From positions 184,563,704-184,627,703 of the forward strand of contig OY856188.1 in assembly GCA_963693315.1 (NCBI GenBank): DNA of 64,000 nt, in the 5' to 3' direction. Source of the DNA: Diogma glabrata (Eukaryota > Arthropoda > Insecta > Diptera > Cylindrotomidae). A program made the translations under genes and the position numbers. The notes beneath the pieces are model-generated. The model was given only the letters and a program-made list of their open reading frames with translations, made no database searches and was not told where the DNA came from. Numbering within the stretch: position 1 is the first letter of the stretch; the number at the start of each line of letters is the position of its first letter. Positions 36,014 to 50,083 of this stretch are shown in pieces.

Positions 36014-37371
36014 GGACTGGAACTTGGAACTATTATACTTTCCATCAACATGTCTTTTATTTGCTCATCGATTTCTTGTCGATATATTTCCGGTAATCGA
36101 TAATTTCGTTGGTCAATGGGTGGATGCCCTATTTCTGTAGAAATTGTATGTGTAATCATGTTGGTAAACGTGAGATTATCACCTTTGATGTAAAAAATTT
36201 CATGATACTCAGTGCATAATGTAATTATATCGTTTTTCTCTTGCTCTATCTTATTCTGCAATTTTCCTTCTACAATAGACTTAATTTTGGCTTCATGATC
36301 CAATTTGACTTTATATTCCTTAGCTGTTCTTTCTGAATTATAATAATTTTGAGATTCAGTTGTGTTTCCCCTATCTAAATATTGTAGTTGGGTTATACTA
36401 AGAGTGTTAATTCTGTGGTAATCTATTTTTTTAATATTTTGTATCTGCTTATATATTGTTTTTCTAAAACGTCGGCGTTTGAAATTTTTTGTTTTTGCTC
36501 CTAGTCTACTTTGACCGGGTGTTAATTTTTGTTCTTCAATATCTGACATGTTTTTAGAATCTAAATTTGGCTTTATTTCTCTCTCCTTCGGTTGTTTGTT
36601 TTTACAGCAAGGTAAATTTCTTATATATTTTTCTCTATTTGTCACAAATTTAAGTTGTTTTTTCATTATTACTTTTCTACGGGCTATGTATAATCTGTTG
36701 TTTATTTTTTTATGTAATTCACTACATCCTATATGATTTAAAATGTTACGATTTGCATTCTTAGAAGGCAGTTTTTCTTCTTTGTTTTCCTTAACACTAA
36801 CTCTATTTAACTCTACGTTTTTTTCAGCTTCATTAATTGATTCATTTTTTTTATTCATATTTATTTCCTTAAAACTATTTATATTTGTATATTCTTCACT
36901 TTCACTGCTTGATTCATTTTTATTCATATTTATTTCCATAAAACTATTTATATTTTTGCTGCCCTCTGTAGTGATAATTTGTAATTGAATTTTTTTATTG
37001 TTATATTCTAGAGTATTTTTTTGAGTTTTTAAATCAATAATATTTATGTATCTTTTAATAAAATCATAGCCCAGAATTCCATCTGGTTTCAATAAATGAT
37101 CTTCACTTCTGATAACTTGAAGTGCAATGGGTATTTCTATATCCCCTTCTATGATTGTTCCATAAGTAGTACCTAGTGATTCTTTTACCACTTCTTCTAT
37201 GCCGGTATATCTAACTTTTTCATTTATATAGATTGGTGCTAAATCTGCCAACGCTTCTTTTTTAATTAATGTAATTTGCGACCCCGTATCTAAGAGAAAT
37301 GTTGTTGTTTTATTCTTTGTAATATTTAAACTTAAGTGTATGATTGGATTGTTTCTATCAACCTTTACCAT
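35962..37371 (-). pseudogene. pol, part 1: protease and N-terminal RT region
   Basis: A 469-codon frame with an aspartic protease (LLDTGSQITLI about residues 27-37; DGILGYDFI about residues 98-106), a long lysine/asparagine-rich linker containing a duplicated SFKEINMNK-type block, and the start of the RT (PPIDQRNYRLPEI, then SSSPWNSPL). It stops just after entering the A-run that separates it from the rest of pol. Expression presumably follows gag by frameshifting or readthrough, but the signal was not located. Confidence 0.9.
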
Positions 37372-37439
37372 ATATATCTTCTGTGCTATTTTATGTTCTA
37401 AGTTATGGTTTAAATTAAGTGGTAATGACCCTATACTTC

Positions 37440-38565
37440 CTAAATATTTTGGGCTGAGACTACTGGGCTTGGAGTCTCCCCAATTTGGTTTCCCGATAAA
37501 TTTAGTTCTCCCTTTGATGGGTTTTGTTCTACCTCATATATTTGGTTAGCATTTTGTTCGTTGTTAAGATCATTAATCGTATTTATTTGGTTTATTTGTT
37601 GCTCTTGTGTTGTACCAGATGGTTGTTGGTTTACTTGAAAATTTATGGGCGGTTTCATTTGTGAATTATGTGGTAATTGTTCCTGATATTGGTATGTTCC
37701 ATAATTCTGGCTTGGTTGACCTCGGGTATATGAAGGTCTATTATTTTGTTGATAACGATACTGATTTTCGGGGGTGTAATTTCTATTTTCTCCGTAATTA
37801 CCTTGGAACATCCGATGTTGTGGGTTACGAGAGGTATTTAGTTGATTGTTTTGATAATTTTGGTAGTAATTCGGTCTATTTGGTCTTGCAGGTGTAAAAT
37901 TTATATTTGAATTATAATTTGGGCGGTTTGTATTGAAGTGGTTAGGATTATAACTATTATATCTATTATTATAATTACCTTGTTGGGTTGTTTGGTTTCT
38001 ATTGTTATTTGGTTGTGAATAGTTTGAATAGTTTTTTTGAGTTGGTTGATTAAAACTGGTTGGTTTGTGTTTGTTAAAACAATTATTGGCATCGTGATAG
38101 TAATTTCTACAAAGGTTACAAAATGGAATTGCTTTCCGTCTTTGACATTCTTCGATAGAATGTCCATGTAAATGACAGAAGTAACAAAATTTGTTTTCTA
38201 TAAGGTGACCTACAGTATTAATAGGTTCAGTGTTCTCATTAATTAATTGTTCAAGACTTCTTTTTGCCTTTAGACTTACTAATTGTTCCATTTGCATGGC
38301 TTTTTCAATTAATATGTCTAAACTTTTGGTATCCGCTTCGTTGTACATGAGATAAGTTTGCACACTAGAATCGCAAAGACCAAGAATAAATGCAGAACAT
38401 GCTCCAAATTCAACCTCTTTTTTTACAGCTTTAGCTTCCGCATTATCGTTATATTCAGCTTCAACACATTTGTTAATGTCATTTCGTGTTGCTTTTATTT
38501 TCTGTCCAAATATAAATACACTCTCCCCTGCTTTTAGGTAGATTTCATATAAAAATCTACCTATT
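37440..38565 (-). pseudogene. gag, C-terminal part (capsid end and nucleocapsid)
   Basis: The frame after the insertion reads from EIYLKAGES through a capsid-like helical region to a nucleocapsid with two zinc-knuckle-like clusters ([14 protein letters not shown] and [14 protein letters not shown]), then an asparagine/glutamine/tyrosine-rich tail. The open frame continues rightward through an (AT)n-encoded Tyr-Ile repeat, which is part of the inserted DNA and not gag. Confidence 0.85.
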
Positions 38566-39857
<1,292 letters not shown>

Positions 39858-39861
39858 AAAT

Positions 39862-40554
39862 CTACCTATTTCTAGCGGATATACCTGCCGCTGGGATTTT
39901 TTGTTTTTGGTTGTGTAATTTGGCCTGCAATATTGTTCTGGAAAGCAAAGGTTTATATGCTGTTTCCAAAACTAATTTTAGGGCTTTCCATGTTGTAATT
40001 ACTTTGCCCTCAATAACATTTCTTGCTTCACCTATAATTTTCTCTATTAATAATTCTAATGCTTCTTTTTCTTTTCCTGACCCAGTTAATACACGAATAA
40101 CGTTTTCGGCAATCATGCAGAATTTTTCTAAATCTGCTATTGTATTTTTTCCCCTTCCGTCAAAGTATGGAATGGTATTTGTCATTTGAAAAATGATATT
40201 TTGTTTCTGAAGTTCGCCTAAATCCATTGTTATAATTTTTATAGATTTTTTAGTGTCAGTAGCTTTTATTTGATTTTCGGTGTCGTGTTTTAAACAGTCG
40301 TTTCTGTCAACCGTTTTGTATAATGCCCAATCACAAATTGTTTCCAACGATTCGTCAAATGATTGAGATCTGGCAAGTCTTTTATCAAGTTCAGTTTCGT
40401 CAAATTTTATGTCAGATGCATCGGTTAAGTTAGATTCCGATACACATTTTTCTAAATTTCCTGTTTTTAGCTCTTCTACTCTTCTATGTTTAGTTAGTTT
40501 ACCTGCTTTTGGGTTTGTTCTAGCACGTTCTAATTTTTTTATAGTGTTACTCAT
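39862..40554 (-). pseudogene. gag, N-terminal part
   Basis: A 230-codon frame beginning MSNTIKKLERARTNPKAG close after the PBS. A basic, then acidic N-terminal region is followed by a capsid N-terminal domain (about residues 115-215, with IPYFDGRGKN and LEKFCMIAENVI) typical of Ty3/gypsy gag. It terminates at the site of the 1.3-kb insertion. The downstream gag frame is also offset by one base relative to this one, so the insertion is not the only lesion. Confidence 0.85.
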
Positions 40555-40585
40555 AAAAATTTTTTTTTAACAATAAAAATAAATG

Positions 40586-40597
40586 ACTCACCTTGTT
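40586..40597 (-). promoter_or_regulatory. Splice donor in the 5' leader
   Basis: Minus strand CAAG followed by GTGAGT, a near-consensus donor, with exon end at 40,592, between the PBS and the gag ATG. It pairs logically with the acceptor at 33,513 to make a spliced env message. Confidence 0.65.
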
Positions 40598-40600
40598 TTT

Positions 40601-40612
40601 CCGCTGTCACCA
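40601..40612 (-). promoter_or_regulatory. Primer-binding site
   Basis: Minus strand TGGTGACAGCGG lies one base after the 5' LTR end; it begins with the TGG expected to pair with a tRNA CCA end. The tRNA species was not identified. Confidence 0.65.
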
Positions 40613-40613
40613 C

Positions 40614-42030
40614 TATAATATTTTAAATAATTTATTTTAATATTTTATATAATTTGGTTTTTACCACTGCAATATTTTAAAATTTATTCTTCTTCAATTT
40701 TAAATCACTATTTTACCACACTTTCCTACATATGAAACACCACTGGATTAAATTTTTTTTTTTATTTATTTATTATTATTTTAAAATAAAACTTAATTTT
40801 AACGACATTGATAATATATTTTCTTTTTAGAAAATATTTTTAATTTTAACACATAATAATATATTTTCTTTTCAACTAATATTTTGAAAAATAATTTTAA
40901 TGCTAATAACACAATAATATATTTTCTTTTCAACTATTATTTTGGAAAATAATTTTAATTTTAGCACACAATAATAAATTTTCTTTTCAACTATTATTTT
41001 GGAAAATAATTTTAATTTTAACACACATTAATAAATTTTCTTTTCAACTAATATTTTGGAAAATAATTTTAATTTTAACACACATTAATAAATTTTCTTT
41101 TCAACTAATATTTTGGAAAATAGTTTTAATTTTAACACACATTAATAAATTTTCTTTTCAACTAATATTTTGGAAAATAATTTTAATTTTAACACACATT
41201 AATAAATTTTCTTTTCAACTAATATTTTGGAAAATAATTTTAATTTTAACACACATTAATAAATTTTCTTTTCAACTAATATTTTGGAAAATAATTTTAA
41301 TTTTAACACACATTAATAAATTTTCTTTTCAACTAATATTTTGGAAAATAATTTTAATTTTAACACACATTAATAAATTTTCTTTTCAACTAATATTTTG
41401 GAAAATAATTTTAATTTTAACACACATTAATAGATTTTCTTTTCAACTAATATTTTGGAAAATAATTTTGATACCAAAAAAAAAATAATTTTAAATAATA
41501 ATTTGAGGATTTCATAAGCCGAAAATGAAAATCCACGTTAATAATTTTAAATCCCGAGCCGAACTAACTCTTATAAAGCAATACTTTGAGTTTTTATAGT
41601 TTTTTTTAATTTGTTTGGAAAATATTGAAAGAATTCATATTAATAATATTTAGTATTTCATTTTATGAGAAAATTATTTTGTTTATAAAAATATTGAAAG
41701 AATAATAATAATATTTCTTATTTTATTTTGCGAGAAAATTATTTTGTTTATGAAAATATCGAAAGAATTCATATTAATAATATTTAGTATTTCATTTTAT
41801 GAGAAAATTATTTTGTTTATAAAAATATTGAAAGAATAATAATAATAATATTTCTTATTTTATTTTGTGAGAAAATTATTTTGTTTATGAAAATATCGAA
41901 AGAATTCATATTAATAATATTTAGTATTTCATTTTATGAGAAAATTATTTTGTTTATAAAAATACAATAATTAGCTTTTCTATTCATGTGTTTTGACTAT
42001 TTCATTTATGAAAAAAGGATGGGCACTACA
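40614..42030 (-). repeat. 5' LTR, 1,417 bp, with internal tandem repeats
   Basis: Nearly identical to the 3' LTR, with the same 57-bp and about 135-bp internal arrays. Differences seen are about five single bases and one 6-bp indel. It starts TGTAGTGCCC in element orientation. Confidence 0.92.
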
Positions 42031-42034
42031 TTGT

Positions 42035-42339
42035 TAAGTTTAATCGTTAGTTAATTTAACAAATGGAATTGTAGTGAAACCGAGACATTTTGTTATCCTC
42101 CAGTTAAAATTAAGTTCTGGTTAAAGTTATATGAACGATGTTTTTTATGATCGGTTTTGATTCGTTTGATAAATGATAGTAAAATTCAATGTAAAAACAG
42201 ATGATTTGAGATTTTGATATAAAAAATATAGTTTGTGATTATCTTCTTTAAAGAGAATTTTAAATTAATAAATAAAAAGATTCTTTGTATTTTGTTTGAT
42301 AATATCCTATTTTGATTATGATAATAGGGTACGCGTAAA
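42035..42339. other. Host flank of the LTR element, no gene
   Basis: AT-rich. Near 42,075-42,130 are TGAAACC and CAGTTAAAATTAAG words reminiscent of the GGCCAGTTTCACC family, possibly the other end of the element starting at 27,370. Weak. Confidence 0.3.
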
Positions 42340-42465
42340 GGCTTGAAACCACATACAACAGAAACAGAAACAAAATCCCATACAAATTTTACAGAAACAG
42401 AATTTTTTCCTGTCAAATTTGTATGAAATCGGGTGCTGTTTCTGTTGTAGGTGAATGCCCGGCTG
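42340..42465. mobile_element. Small MITE related to 15,483-15,660
   Basis: CATACAACAGAAACAGAAAC on the left and GTTTCTGTTGTAGGTGAATG on the right are inverted repeats. A second inner inverted pair is CATACAAATTTTACAG with CTGTCAAATTTGTATG. Confidence 0.65.
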
Positions 42466-42499
42466 AAGGATGATGTTGAATATGTGTGGGGGTACACTT

Positions 42500-43690
42500 G
42501 ACAATTTTTTATTTTCCTGAAACTTGGCTTATAAGTAGTATGGACAAAATAAAAAATACTCCTTATTTTAGAATTCTTTTAATGTACATAGGTTGAGCAA
42601 CTTTTATTAAATAAAGTTTTTGCTGAAACTCAATACTTTACTGCTTATTTGCGAGTGAACATATCAATTTTTAAACCAAAAAAAAAAACGATTTTTCATA
42701 TGGTTTTTTTACGAATAACTCAGAAAGCAAAGATTTTAGCGAAAAAATTATTATGATTTCAAATTTAGTTTTTAAAACACAAAGAAACGGTGGGCTTATG
42801 GCCTCTGTAGACCCAATACAAACAGAGTAATAGCCTGTTGAAGATTGGTTCTTATTTTTAAAACGCCAAAATTGAAAGTTTCAAAGGGAAAAACAAAAAA
42901 CAATGCATTTAAAATTTAAATATTATGTTTCCGAATTTTTGTATATATAATAAATATTTATATAAATATAGATTTCATCCTTGCATATTCTAAAGAATAA
43001 AATACTATAGTATTATTAATACATCAATGCCAATATACGTAATCTCATATCTGCAAAGCAATGTGAATGGTTTTGAACCATAATTCGCTTATTTTTTAAG
43101 CTGTCATGTCCTTAAAAAACTATTTTGTAGAATTTTTTGGCCCTATGAGCTCATTTATCAGCTTGGACCTATAAGTTTGGACTTTTTCTTATGGGATTTC
43201 TTATTGTATTTGTATGACGTGAGAATTCCATGAATTAGTTAAGTATGACGCTAATTATATTGGAACCTATTGGGTTAGAAGACTGAAAATTTGCGAGATT
43301 ATAAATGAAAATGGTATCTAAAAAAGTAGGAGTTGAAACAACATAAACTCAAAAATGATGAAAGTATGGGCGTTTGCGCATTTGTTTCAACAGGCCTGGG
43401 GTCTCACCCTTTGGACTTGGATAATTTTTTTGTTTTTGGAAAGATTTATGTTTTATCTACGTGAGCAAAAGTTTTCATATGTGAGCTTGGTCATTTTCAT
43501 ATAGATCAAGGACAACAGAGTTTATTAAATTTTTAAAACATCTTATTTTTAAGAAACCTTAAACGCCATAATGGTAGAAAAAGGTTTCAATATTTGCTCG
43601 CGAATTTGTGCAAAAGATTATTTGCTGCAACATACACAGAAAATTTTGTTGGTGTAGGTCAAAAATTGCTTTTTCAGATAAAATTGTATT
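42500..43690. repeat. Unclassified dispersed repeat
   Basis: The left end (TTTTCCTGAAACTTGGCTTATAAGTAGTATG) resembles the outer end of the foldback element at 1,783. The right end (43,370-43,685) is related in reverse complement to the insert in gag. No coding frame. This links the three loci as one non-coding repeat family or mosaics of it. Confidence 0.55.
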
Positions 43691-45410
43691 AATTAAGTAT
43701 TAATCTTTACAATTTACTTTAAGATTTACAATTATTTAGTTCGATCACTAAATCAGGAAATTTAAAACACAATGGATTTTCTAAACGTTATAATTTTATT
43801 CGTTCAAGATTTTACAATAACAATATTTCTCCTACTACTATTCCCCTTTTAGCTCTTCTTGTACTAACAATATTTTACCACTTATAATTCTTTTAAACTT
43901 GTTCACAATATCACTTTTAACTTTCTACTTATAACACTGTTAATTTTACTTCGACTTTATCACTGCTAAATTTTTATACTTTTTGTATCGCTAACAATTT
44001 TATACTATTGTATCCTTGAAGAACACCTCTTATATATACTACATGAAATAGCCTCGATACTACTGTAATATTCTAGATGAACACACCCTTTTTTGTTCTT
44101 CCTTTATTTCAACATAACGTAATAACATGATCTTCAAATATTGACACCTAGGTGTGAAATCTACTCTTTTTTTTTAATTTGTTGATTTATACCTATTCTC
44201 TAATAGATTTACTTTACTTTATGTTTACTTTGGTTACGTTGATTGGTTTTATTGATTTGCATATTTTTTTTTGTAGAACTATATTCTCTAAAGAGAATTT
44301 TCTCGGAAGTTCTATTGTTGTTGTGTTCTATCATCTTCCATAATCGTCACAATATATTTAAATCTTTTGAATTTTTTTTGTTTAAATATAATTAAAATAT
44401 ATAACAATTGAAATAATAATATTAAAATATATAACAATCGAAAGAAAATAAATTAAATTTCTTTATTAATTTTACAAAAAATCGGTCAATAAAGCATATA
44501 AAATAACTAACAATAATAAAGAATCTTATTTACTTCATAACTAAATTCATTCACAACATATTAAAAACTATTCATTGATAAATTATTTAAAAATAATAAT
44601 TTACCATAAACAAAATCATTATCTAAAATTATGATAAAATAATATAGATTTCTAAAATCTTTATTTTCCAATTAAACAACGAGATATGATAAAAACTAAC
44701 CAGTATAAAACAAAACAAACATAAACATGTATAGTTACTTCAAAGTTAGTATCTATAGTTACTTACTTATAGATACTTTAAAAAAAATTGATTTTAAGTT
44801 TTAAACCTTTTTTTTTGAGCAAAATAAAAAAGAAACAAAATTAAAATTAAATTAAAATATCTGAGATCCAAAAATAAGAAAGCAAAATTTACCTAACTGG
44901 CTTTAACTTTAACTAAGGATGGCAAACTGTCCCTTAACCTGTAGAAAAGCAAAAAAAGAAAAAACAGGTACTTTTAGATTTAGCCATCCTTGAAAATTAA
45001 ATTTTTTGAAAACTAAGCACTGCGATTTTTTGTAAAACCTAATTCAGTATCATTTTTAATAAAGGAAGTTCAATCAAATGGGCAAACTTGCTTTCAATAA
45101 AACGATCTAAAATCACAAAATTTTTTCATCACTGTAATCTTTTTATAAAGCCTCACTCCCCTACCTTTTAAACAAAAAAAAATGGAAACGGGTTCGGGTT
45201 CAAATTTCTTATTTGATCGGTGTCTTGATGCGATTTTCCATCAGTTATGAAAAAACTGCTCTAGTTTTTTTCAATTGCTATTTAACGATGTACCGGAATA
45301 AAGATACACGGACAAAATGCCTTTAATTTTAAAGGTAAAATCCAAACACAGTGATATAATTTTTTCTAAACATAAAGAATATATAAAATTTAATAACGTA
45401 TATGTAGTAA
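43691..45410. other. AT-rich, no gene; possible solo LTR
   Basis: No coding frame. The stretch 43,738-44,350 has some LTR-like traits on the minus strand: a TGTGACG start near 44,349 and a TATATATAAG core-promoter-like word near 44,040. No matching partner or target duplication was found, so this is only a suggestion. Confidence 0.3.
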
Positions 45411-46770
45411 TTCTGTAATTATTAACATACTAGGGGGTATCCCGCGGGCTCCGCCCCCCCCCCCCCCCCCCGCCCCTCCCTCCTTTCCCCCTCCCTACGC
45501 ACACCAATACACTCTTGCTCTTTTCATCCGACTTTGATACAACTACTAAGTACTATCCATCATAATCCAACCTCTTCTAATCTATTCTGTGTGTACCTTC
45601 TGCTTAACTATAATTCTACAAAAACCATCGTGAGGTTAACGATAAATTTTTATACGATCAATGACAAATGGCTGAAAATAATAATAATAAGAAAATACTG
45701 AAATTTCAGCTTTTGTTCTTCTATATTTTATTTACAGAAAATGAAGCTATGCAAAAATAATGATGGAAAAAAAATATTCTATGATTTTTAGCACTATCTG
45801 TCATATAAATAATTAATTTTCTTATTAATATCGCAACGATATAAATTTGAACGAAACGGCTAAAAGACAATTAGAGCAATAATTTTGAAAAACTACATTA
45901 TCGAAAAATTTAAATGCCGTAAATGTAATTTTTATGAAGGAATTTTTATGAAAAGGGATTAATTTTTATGTTCTATAAAAAAAATAAACCAAAACAATAA
46001 AAATTAAATATAGGGTTCGCGTTGAGCTCCGAACCTTTCTCACAACCCCCTACATCGACAATGACAACGAAATTTCGTACTGAGTTTCTTAAAGTTCATT
46101 TTATTAAATCGGTTTAAATTATTATTGTTTGAAAATGTATATTATAACCTAAACTGTTTTTTGTATAAAAATATCAAATGTTTTCAACCTACATTGTTTT
46201 GAAAAATTGTTAAAAATCCATATTTTTCTATGCTGTTATGTTCGCTGTACTATAGAACAATTTTCTGGTTCTGGTCCTGCCATAATAGCGCTAGTATTTT
46301 ACGAAATGTTGTGTCAAAAAGTGAGGAAATAGACCTTTAATCATGTACTTTCATCAATTTGTTTCCTCTTTTCTTTTTTAATAAACTTATTATAAAAACC
46401 ATCTACCAACTTTACTATTTAATGTAAAAATTATTCCTTTAAAAAAAGGTTATTATTCCTTTAAAAAAAATTCGATCTATTTTTCATAATATAAATATTA
46501 CATATCTTGTGACTAATTCAAAATAAAAAAGGTTTTATTAATAAAACATCAACAAAAATTATAAATATATGTATTATGTAACTTAATTAAAATAAAATCC
46601 CTGAATGCATTCTAATTTTTATTAAAACTTCAAATAACTAAACAAAATGACGTCACACGATCATTTATGCAGTAGCGGATTTAGGTTTGAGGACGCCCTA
46701 GGCCCGAGACAATATGGCGCCCTTTTTTTTTAATTAAAAGAAAAACACAATGTTTACATTGAAAGTATCT

Positions 46771-47493
46771 TTATTTTTGCATTATATGAAAGTTGAAGGT
46801 TTGCCATTTATGTTTTAAAAATAATATCATGTAAGTGACCACCTCTTGATGCTCTGTACAGACGGTGACTTTCTTGTCAAAATTTTCGATGACTTTTTCA
46901 CACAAGTCGGGCTGAATCTCGCCAATAACACGAATAATCTCCGCTTTTAATTCATCAATCGTCTGTGGGTTATTGCGGTAGACTTGTGATTTAACAAAGC
47001 TCCAAAGAAACAAGTCTAAAGGCGTCAGATCACAAGATCTTGGTGGCCATTCAACATGACCATTTCTTGAGATAACTCGTCCAGGAAAGTTTTGCCTCAA
47101 TAAATCCATTGTTAGAGCTGCTGTATGACAAGTGGCTCCATCCTGTTGAAACCACATGTCATGCAGATCAATATTCACCAATTCCCGCCACAAAAAATGA
47201 TTCGTGTTCATGCTTCTGTATCGTTCTCCATTCACGGTAACTGTGTTGCCTTCATCATCATGAAAAAAGTAAGGTCCAATGACTCCACCGCTCCATAAAC
47301 CGCACCAAACTGTAACTTTTTTTGAATACAAACCTTGCTAAAGGATTTTTCTTGGATTCTCTTCACTCCAAATGCGACAATTTTGCTTGTTTACATAACC
47401 ACGTAATTTACGAATAACATTTTTTGCAGAACGCCCATTTTCATAATAAAGCTGAACGAATTTAACACGTTGTTCCATACTATGCGATGACAT
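46771..47493 (-). pseudogene. Tc1/mariner-superfamily transposase, internally deleted
   Basis: The N-terminus MSSHSMEQRVKFVQLYYENG (start 47,493) begins the helix-turn-helix, then jumps from IRKLR straight to GYVNKQNCRIW in the catalytic half, so about 100-120 residues of the family are missing. Downstream: KVTVWCGLWSGG, MWFQQDGATCHTA (second catalytic Asp region), SCDLTPLDLFLW and a C-terminal CTEHQEVVTYMI corresponding to the usual C-R-GGH end. A stop separates the two parts near 47,340. The right TIR-like word CCCTAATGGAACACCCGATA lies at 47,588-47,607 with TA following. The left end is truncated. Confidence 0.8.
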
Positions 47494-47604
47494 TTTAACA
47501 AATGGCAAACCTTCCTCTTTCCAAATGTCAAATTAGAAAAAAAATGGAGGTCAATATGGCTTAATTGACAGCTTTCAAAAAAAAAATCCCTAATGGAACA
47601 CCCG

Positions 47605-48461
47605 ATATAATGTTTAATAAAATAAAACTTACTCATATTCAGAAAATAATGAAATTATCAAATCGGTCTTCTTCTATGGTTCATATGCCTATAATTAATC
47701 AAATTAATGCTACTATGGATTCTTCTCTTATACCTGTTTTTAGTGATGACAACAATATTAACCAAGATAATAATTTAACCGAGTTAGATGATATAAGAGA
47801 AAAATGGTTACTAAATTTTACTGATACAGATGTTCCGAATAATGTTAAAAATATTTTAAGTTATGGAGAAAAATTTTGTCCACCTATTGAAATTAGAAGC
47901 ATACCATATATTCATATTATTGCTGGTGTGGAAAGTGTGTTATACCAAATGAATGAAAGTGATTATAAATCCCAAGCTCAAATTCGTAACCGTTTAGTCA
48001 ATATTTTAACAAACTTTAAAAATAAGTGCAACCACAAAAAACTCCTTAGTATAGATGATACTCAAATTTTGAGAGATATTAACGAAACAAAGAAATTTTT
48101 AAAAGATCAGCCAAATATTTTAGTGACGAGAGCTGATAAGGGTAATGTTACTGTTTTGCTAAGCCAAAGCTAGAAAATGATATGAATGATTATGGTTTGG
48201 GAAAAAGAAAATAGGATAACTAAGAACCTAGGTAAAAAATTAAGATGTTACAATAGTGTGAATGCAAGAATGTATGGGTTAATTAAAGTGCATAAAATTA
48301 ATCGTCCACTTCGGCCTATTGTTAATTGCTTGGGTACTGTTACTTATTCATTATCAACATTTTTATCTGATGCGTTAAATAAAATAGTCGGAAAAACATC
48401 AACTTTTATAAAAAATGCAGAAAGCATCAAAGCTACAGGTTTAAAGTATTTTACTTATTGA
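47605..48461 (+). pseudogene. Penelope-like element, reverse transcriptase fragment
   Basis: Two consecutive frames. The first ends with FLKDQPNILVTRADKGNVTVLL, matching the conserved TRADKGN motif before the RT fingers in Penelope-like elements. The second has RMYGLIKVHK and RPLRPIVNCLGTVTYSLSTF, matching their YGLPKIHK and LRPIV motifs. The catalytic YADD and any GIY-YIG endonuclease are absent: the element stops being recognisable after NAESIKA, where a 240-bp block shared with 62,751 begins. Frame break near 48,175. Confidence 0.8.
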
Positions 48462-48670
48462 GTGAAATATGCTTCTCCATTACTTTCAAAACTATTATTG
48501 TTATTGCAAGGGATCTATAAAATATATGCAAATATGTTAACAAATGTTGTGATTTGACTTTTTTAATAATAATATATATAAGTCTGAGTTTACAAATGAA
48601 ATTAGTCTTATTATTATTTTTTCCAATTTTTGTTTTAAGTTGTGGGAAGGAATGTCGAAATAAGACGATG
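48428..48670 (+). repeat. 240-bp block shared with 62,751-62,991, copy 1
   Basis: Begins ATCAAAGCTACAGGTTTAAA and ends AAGACGATG. It contains a short frame starting MKLVLLLFF that looks like a signal peptide followed by a CGKEC motif. Continuous with the Penelope-like fragment, so the block is probably the 3' tail of a defective Penelope-like element. Confidence 0.75.
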
Positions 48671-49316
48671 ACTATAAAGCGATAAAACCCATTAAACGAA
48701 AATATTCACTAAAAATGGTGGTATTATTTAACCGGCCGGCGTATGCATCAATGTAGTAGAGTATTGCAGACAATCGATAAAATATATTTGCAAATTGCAT
48801 ACGACCCACTTCAGAACAGCAAAATTACTGGATTGATAAATGATTATAAGTCTACATGAAATAGGACGCTAAACCAATAGCAATGAACCAGTGTACCGAC
48901 GAGTACGGTGGTTTCGGAGTAAGTAATTGACAATTGTGATATCCAATAAACAAATATATTTACGCTCACCTAATTGTTCGTGACACATTGAATTATTTGA
49001 ATTAAATCTTTGGAATAAAATTTTAACTTTTTTCTAACCTTAATCTTTTGCCATCTACATTTATAAAAATTATTTAATTATTATTTGTCTGTCAAATGTG
49101 TTTTAATTTTAACATACATTTAATATGTAAATTTATTTATAGCTTTAGAGACATTTACTTAATGGCTTTTGCTGACTGTAAAATGATACTATTACATTTT
49201 TTTCAAACTTTTTATATACATATTACTAATAAAATAAGTTAAATTAAATGACATTACAAAAAACTATAGGAGAATTTACTCAAAAAAAAAACAGTTTTCA
49301 ACCACTTTATCTGGAA
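48671..49316. other. No gene seen
   Basis: AT-rich DNA up to the Helitron-like 3' hairpin. Nothing recognised. Confidence 0.4.
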
Positions 49317-49349
49317 GCACGGAAATCGCCGTGCGGGTACCTTCTAGTA

Positions 49350-49690
49350 ATTAATAATTATTAGTTTTTTGAATAATATTTTTTTTTTCTTTTTGGATAA
49401 TATATTTTTTTTTGAATAATATTTTTTTTTTATTTTTTTGACTAAGAAAACTAAGAAAAATCGACGATTATACGTTCTTATACTTTTTGAATAATAATTT
49501 TTTTTTTGAATAATATTTTTTTTTACTTATTTTTTGAACAATATGTTTGTTTTTTGCTTTTTTTTTGAACGATATTTTTTTTTTGTATTATATTTTTTCT
49601 TTTGAATAATATTTTTTTTTTTTGAATAATATTTTTTTTTTATTTTTTTTTTTTTTTTGAATAATATTTTGTTTTTTTTTTAGTTATTTT
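49350..49690. repeat. T-rich simple repeat, TTTTTTGAATAATAT units
   Basis: About a dozen imperfect copies of a unit of roughly 15-25 bases, GAATAATATTTTTTTT. Confidence 0.8.
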
Positions 49691-50080
49691 TTTTAATGTA
49701 TCCTATCTGTCTGTCTGTGTGCGTGTGTGCGAGCGAATGGCCAAAGAAGTATAACTTCCACCGTCTGGTCCGACGCAGACCCTACTTTTTTTAAATATAA
49801 AAATGTTTATAATAGTTGCTTGGAATACTGATAGATGTAAAACCCAGAATAATTTTAATGATTTTAATTTAAACATTCTGAAATTTTAATTTGCAATGCT
49901 ACAATAATTGAAAGATACAAAAAAACACAGCTGTTTCACAGATTTAAGTTTTCACTTCTGTCGGCAGTGCTTAACACTGCCTTCTTTTTTTTTATTTTTA
50001 AATTTCATTTCTATTTTTCCGATTTTTTTTTTTCATTTTTATATGTATGTTAAATTTTAACTGAGACCAATTGTGATAGT
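49691..50080. other. No gene seen
   Basis: Includes a CTGTCTGTCTGTGTGCG tract near 49,707, then AT-rich DNA. No coding frame. Confidence 0.4.
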
Positions 50081-50083
50081 TAA

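Larger units (their letters stand above)
45412..49347 (+). mobile_element. Possible Helitron-like unit
   Basis: The 3' end is the best evidence: GCACGG, a 6-nt loop, CCGTGC (49,317-49,334), then nine bases, then CTAG followed by T, the arrangement of Helitron 3' termini. A candidate 5' end near 45,412 starts TCTGTAATTA and leads into GGGTATCCCGCGGGCTCCGCC and a C-run, GC-rich wording I associate with insect Helitron 5' ends. No Rep/helicase gene is present. Transposon fragments inside (a hAT-like GTAGCGGATTTAG end near 46,670, the 46.8-47.5-kb and 47.6-48.5-kb relics) would be captured or later insertions. The 5' boundary is uncertain. Confidence 0.45.

Noticed and set aside
43738..44350. Solo LTR
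   Set aside because: TATA-like word and plausible ends, but no target duplication or partner copy in the window. Mentioned only within the intergenic entry.
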